Origin: Glaciihabitans tibetensis
Lineage (GTDB): Bacteria; Actinomycetota; Actinomycetes; Actinomycetales; Microbacteriaceae
NCBI RefSeq assembly: GCF_003003265.1
Contig: NZ_PVTL01000006.1
Coordinates: forward strand, 186,001 to 250,000
Direction: 5' to 3'
Length of the DNA: 64,000 nucleotides
The notes beneath the pieces were generated by a model that was not told the origin of the DNA, made no database searches, and saw nothing but the letters and a program-made list of their open reading frames with translations. This document shows positions 63,630 to 64,000 of this stretch, in pieces (within the stretch, counting starts at the first letter, position 1; the number at the start of each line of letters is the position of its first letter). Made by a program: the position numbers and the translations under genes.

Positions 63630-64000
63630 AACTGTGCCGCCTCGCGGAGCAGCGCGTCCGCTGCCTCGTCTCCGCGTGCCGCCAGCGTCACCACGTCGCC
63701 GATGACCACAACCGCGGGGGACCGCACGCCCGTCGTGCGCATCATCTCGTCGGCGCGGTCGAGGGAACAGATTGTGGTGCGCTGGTCGTCGGCGAATCCG
63801 CGCTCGATGATCGCGACGGGCATGTCCGCGCGCATGCCCAGACGGGAAAGTCCTCCCAGCATCTGACCGAGCGTGCTGATGCCCATGAGCACGACGATCG
63901 TTCCGCCGAGGCCGATGAGGTGGGTCAGGTCGCGGTCGCCGATCGGCGTGTGCCCGGAGATGACCGTGAACAGTCGGCTCACCCCGCGATGGGTGACCGG
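63614..64000 (-). CDS. cobA: Uroporphyrinogen-III C-methyltransferase, C-terminal part (5' end outside window)
   Basis: SAM-dependent methylation of uroporphyrinogen III to precorrin-2, toward sirohaem. The frame is open to the window edge; the visible 128 residues read PVTHRGVSRLFTVISGHTP, GGTIVVLMGISTLGQMLGGL, MPVAIIERGFADDQRTTICSL and SPAVVVIGDVVTLAA, all typical of the SUMT domain. It may be a stand-alone CobA or the C-terminal part of a CysG-type fusion; the window does not show which. Convergent with the flavoprotein gene. Confidence 0.9.
   Translation of the reverse strand, partial: PVTHRGVSRLFTVISGHTPIGDRDLTHLIGLGGTIVVLMGISTLGQMLGGLSRLGMRADMPVAIIERGFADDQRTTICSLDRADEMMRTTGVRSPAVVVIGDVVTLAARGDEAADALLREAAQFALFE

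Overview
The window is a gene-dense, high-GC (GC-rich third positions), circular-chromosome-type segment of an actinobacterium. Gene content and order point to the family Microbacteriaceae: glmM-coaA-glmS-acpS-alr-tsaE-tsaB-rimI-tsaD, groES with CIRCE operators beside a THUMP-like methyltransferase, guaB/guaB3/guaA, DUF6350 between sucCD and purNH, and an HtaA/HmuTUV haem locus with DtxR-type iron boxes. Family level is inference; I cannot name a genus. No rRNA, tRNA, CRISPR array, prophage or intact insertion sequence was seen.

Layout. 1-8.9 kb: cell-wall precursor and cofactor genes (glmM end, coaA, glmS, acpS, alr) running into the t6A tRNA-modification operon tsaE-tsaB-rimI-tsaD, whose genes overlap. 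9-10.7 kb: two DUF4190 membrane proteins. 10.8-13.6 kb: SAM methyltransferase, groES, RarD permease. 13.7-19.6 kb: a branched-chain amino-acid ABC system, with livK converging on livH-livM-livG-livF. 19.8-24.1 kb: guaB and guaB3 separated by an AbiEi-like/DUF559-like gene flanked by unusual repeat arrays. 24.2-31.2 kb: glpD, a KhtTU-like cation/proton antiporter, SURF1, an O-antigen-ligase/TPR protein. 31.2-39.4 kb: DUF3817-guaA, dolichol-phosphate-mannose-type glycosyltransferase, Bax-inhibitor-like protein, glycerophosphodiesterase, PcrA helicase, a decayed acetyltransferase. 39.5-46.8 kb: haem acquisition (htaA-like, hmuT, hmuU, hmuV on the minus strand, haem oxygenase on the plus strand), plus a DUF2236 protein. 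46.9-53.8 kb: sucC-sucD, DUF4166, DUF6350, purN-purH. 54-64 kb: membrane-anchored dimethylargininase-like enzyme, a heterodimeric ABC exporter, a lipoprotein, an alkyltransferase-like DNA repair protein, a GNAT enzyme, icd, a flavin disulfide reductase relative and the 3' part of a uroporphyrinogen-III methyltransferase.

Regulation read from sequence: many genes look leaderless, with a TANNNT -10 box ending about seven bases before the start codon (glmS, rarD, guaB3, DUF3817, glpQ-like, purN, DDAH and others). Two CIRCE elements precede groES; two DtxR-like iron boxes lie between the htaA-like gene and hmuO; a similar palindrome family (core TCTYGAYRTCRAGA) precedes both sucC and icd; a GlnR-like palindrome precedes livK.

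The most unusual feature is non-coding. Several intergenic regions carry short words repeated at a fixed 19-20 bp spacing, often as a direct pair facing an inverted pair, and several stop codons sit inside tandem micro-duplications that copy the end of the gene. Pentapeptide (15 bp) repeats have grown in the disordered tails of several proteins too. The 1.7 kb between guaB and guaB3, where two such arrays bracket an orphan AbiEi-like gene, is the best candidate here for something undescribed.
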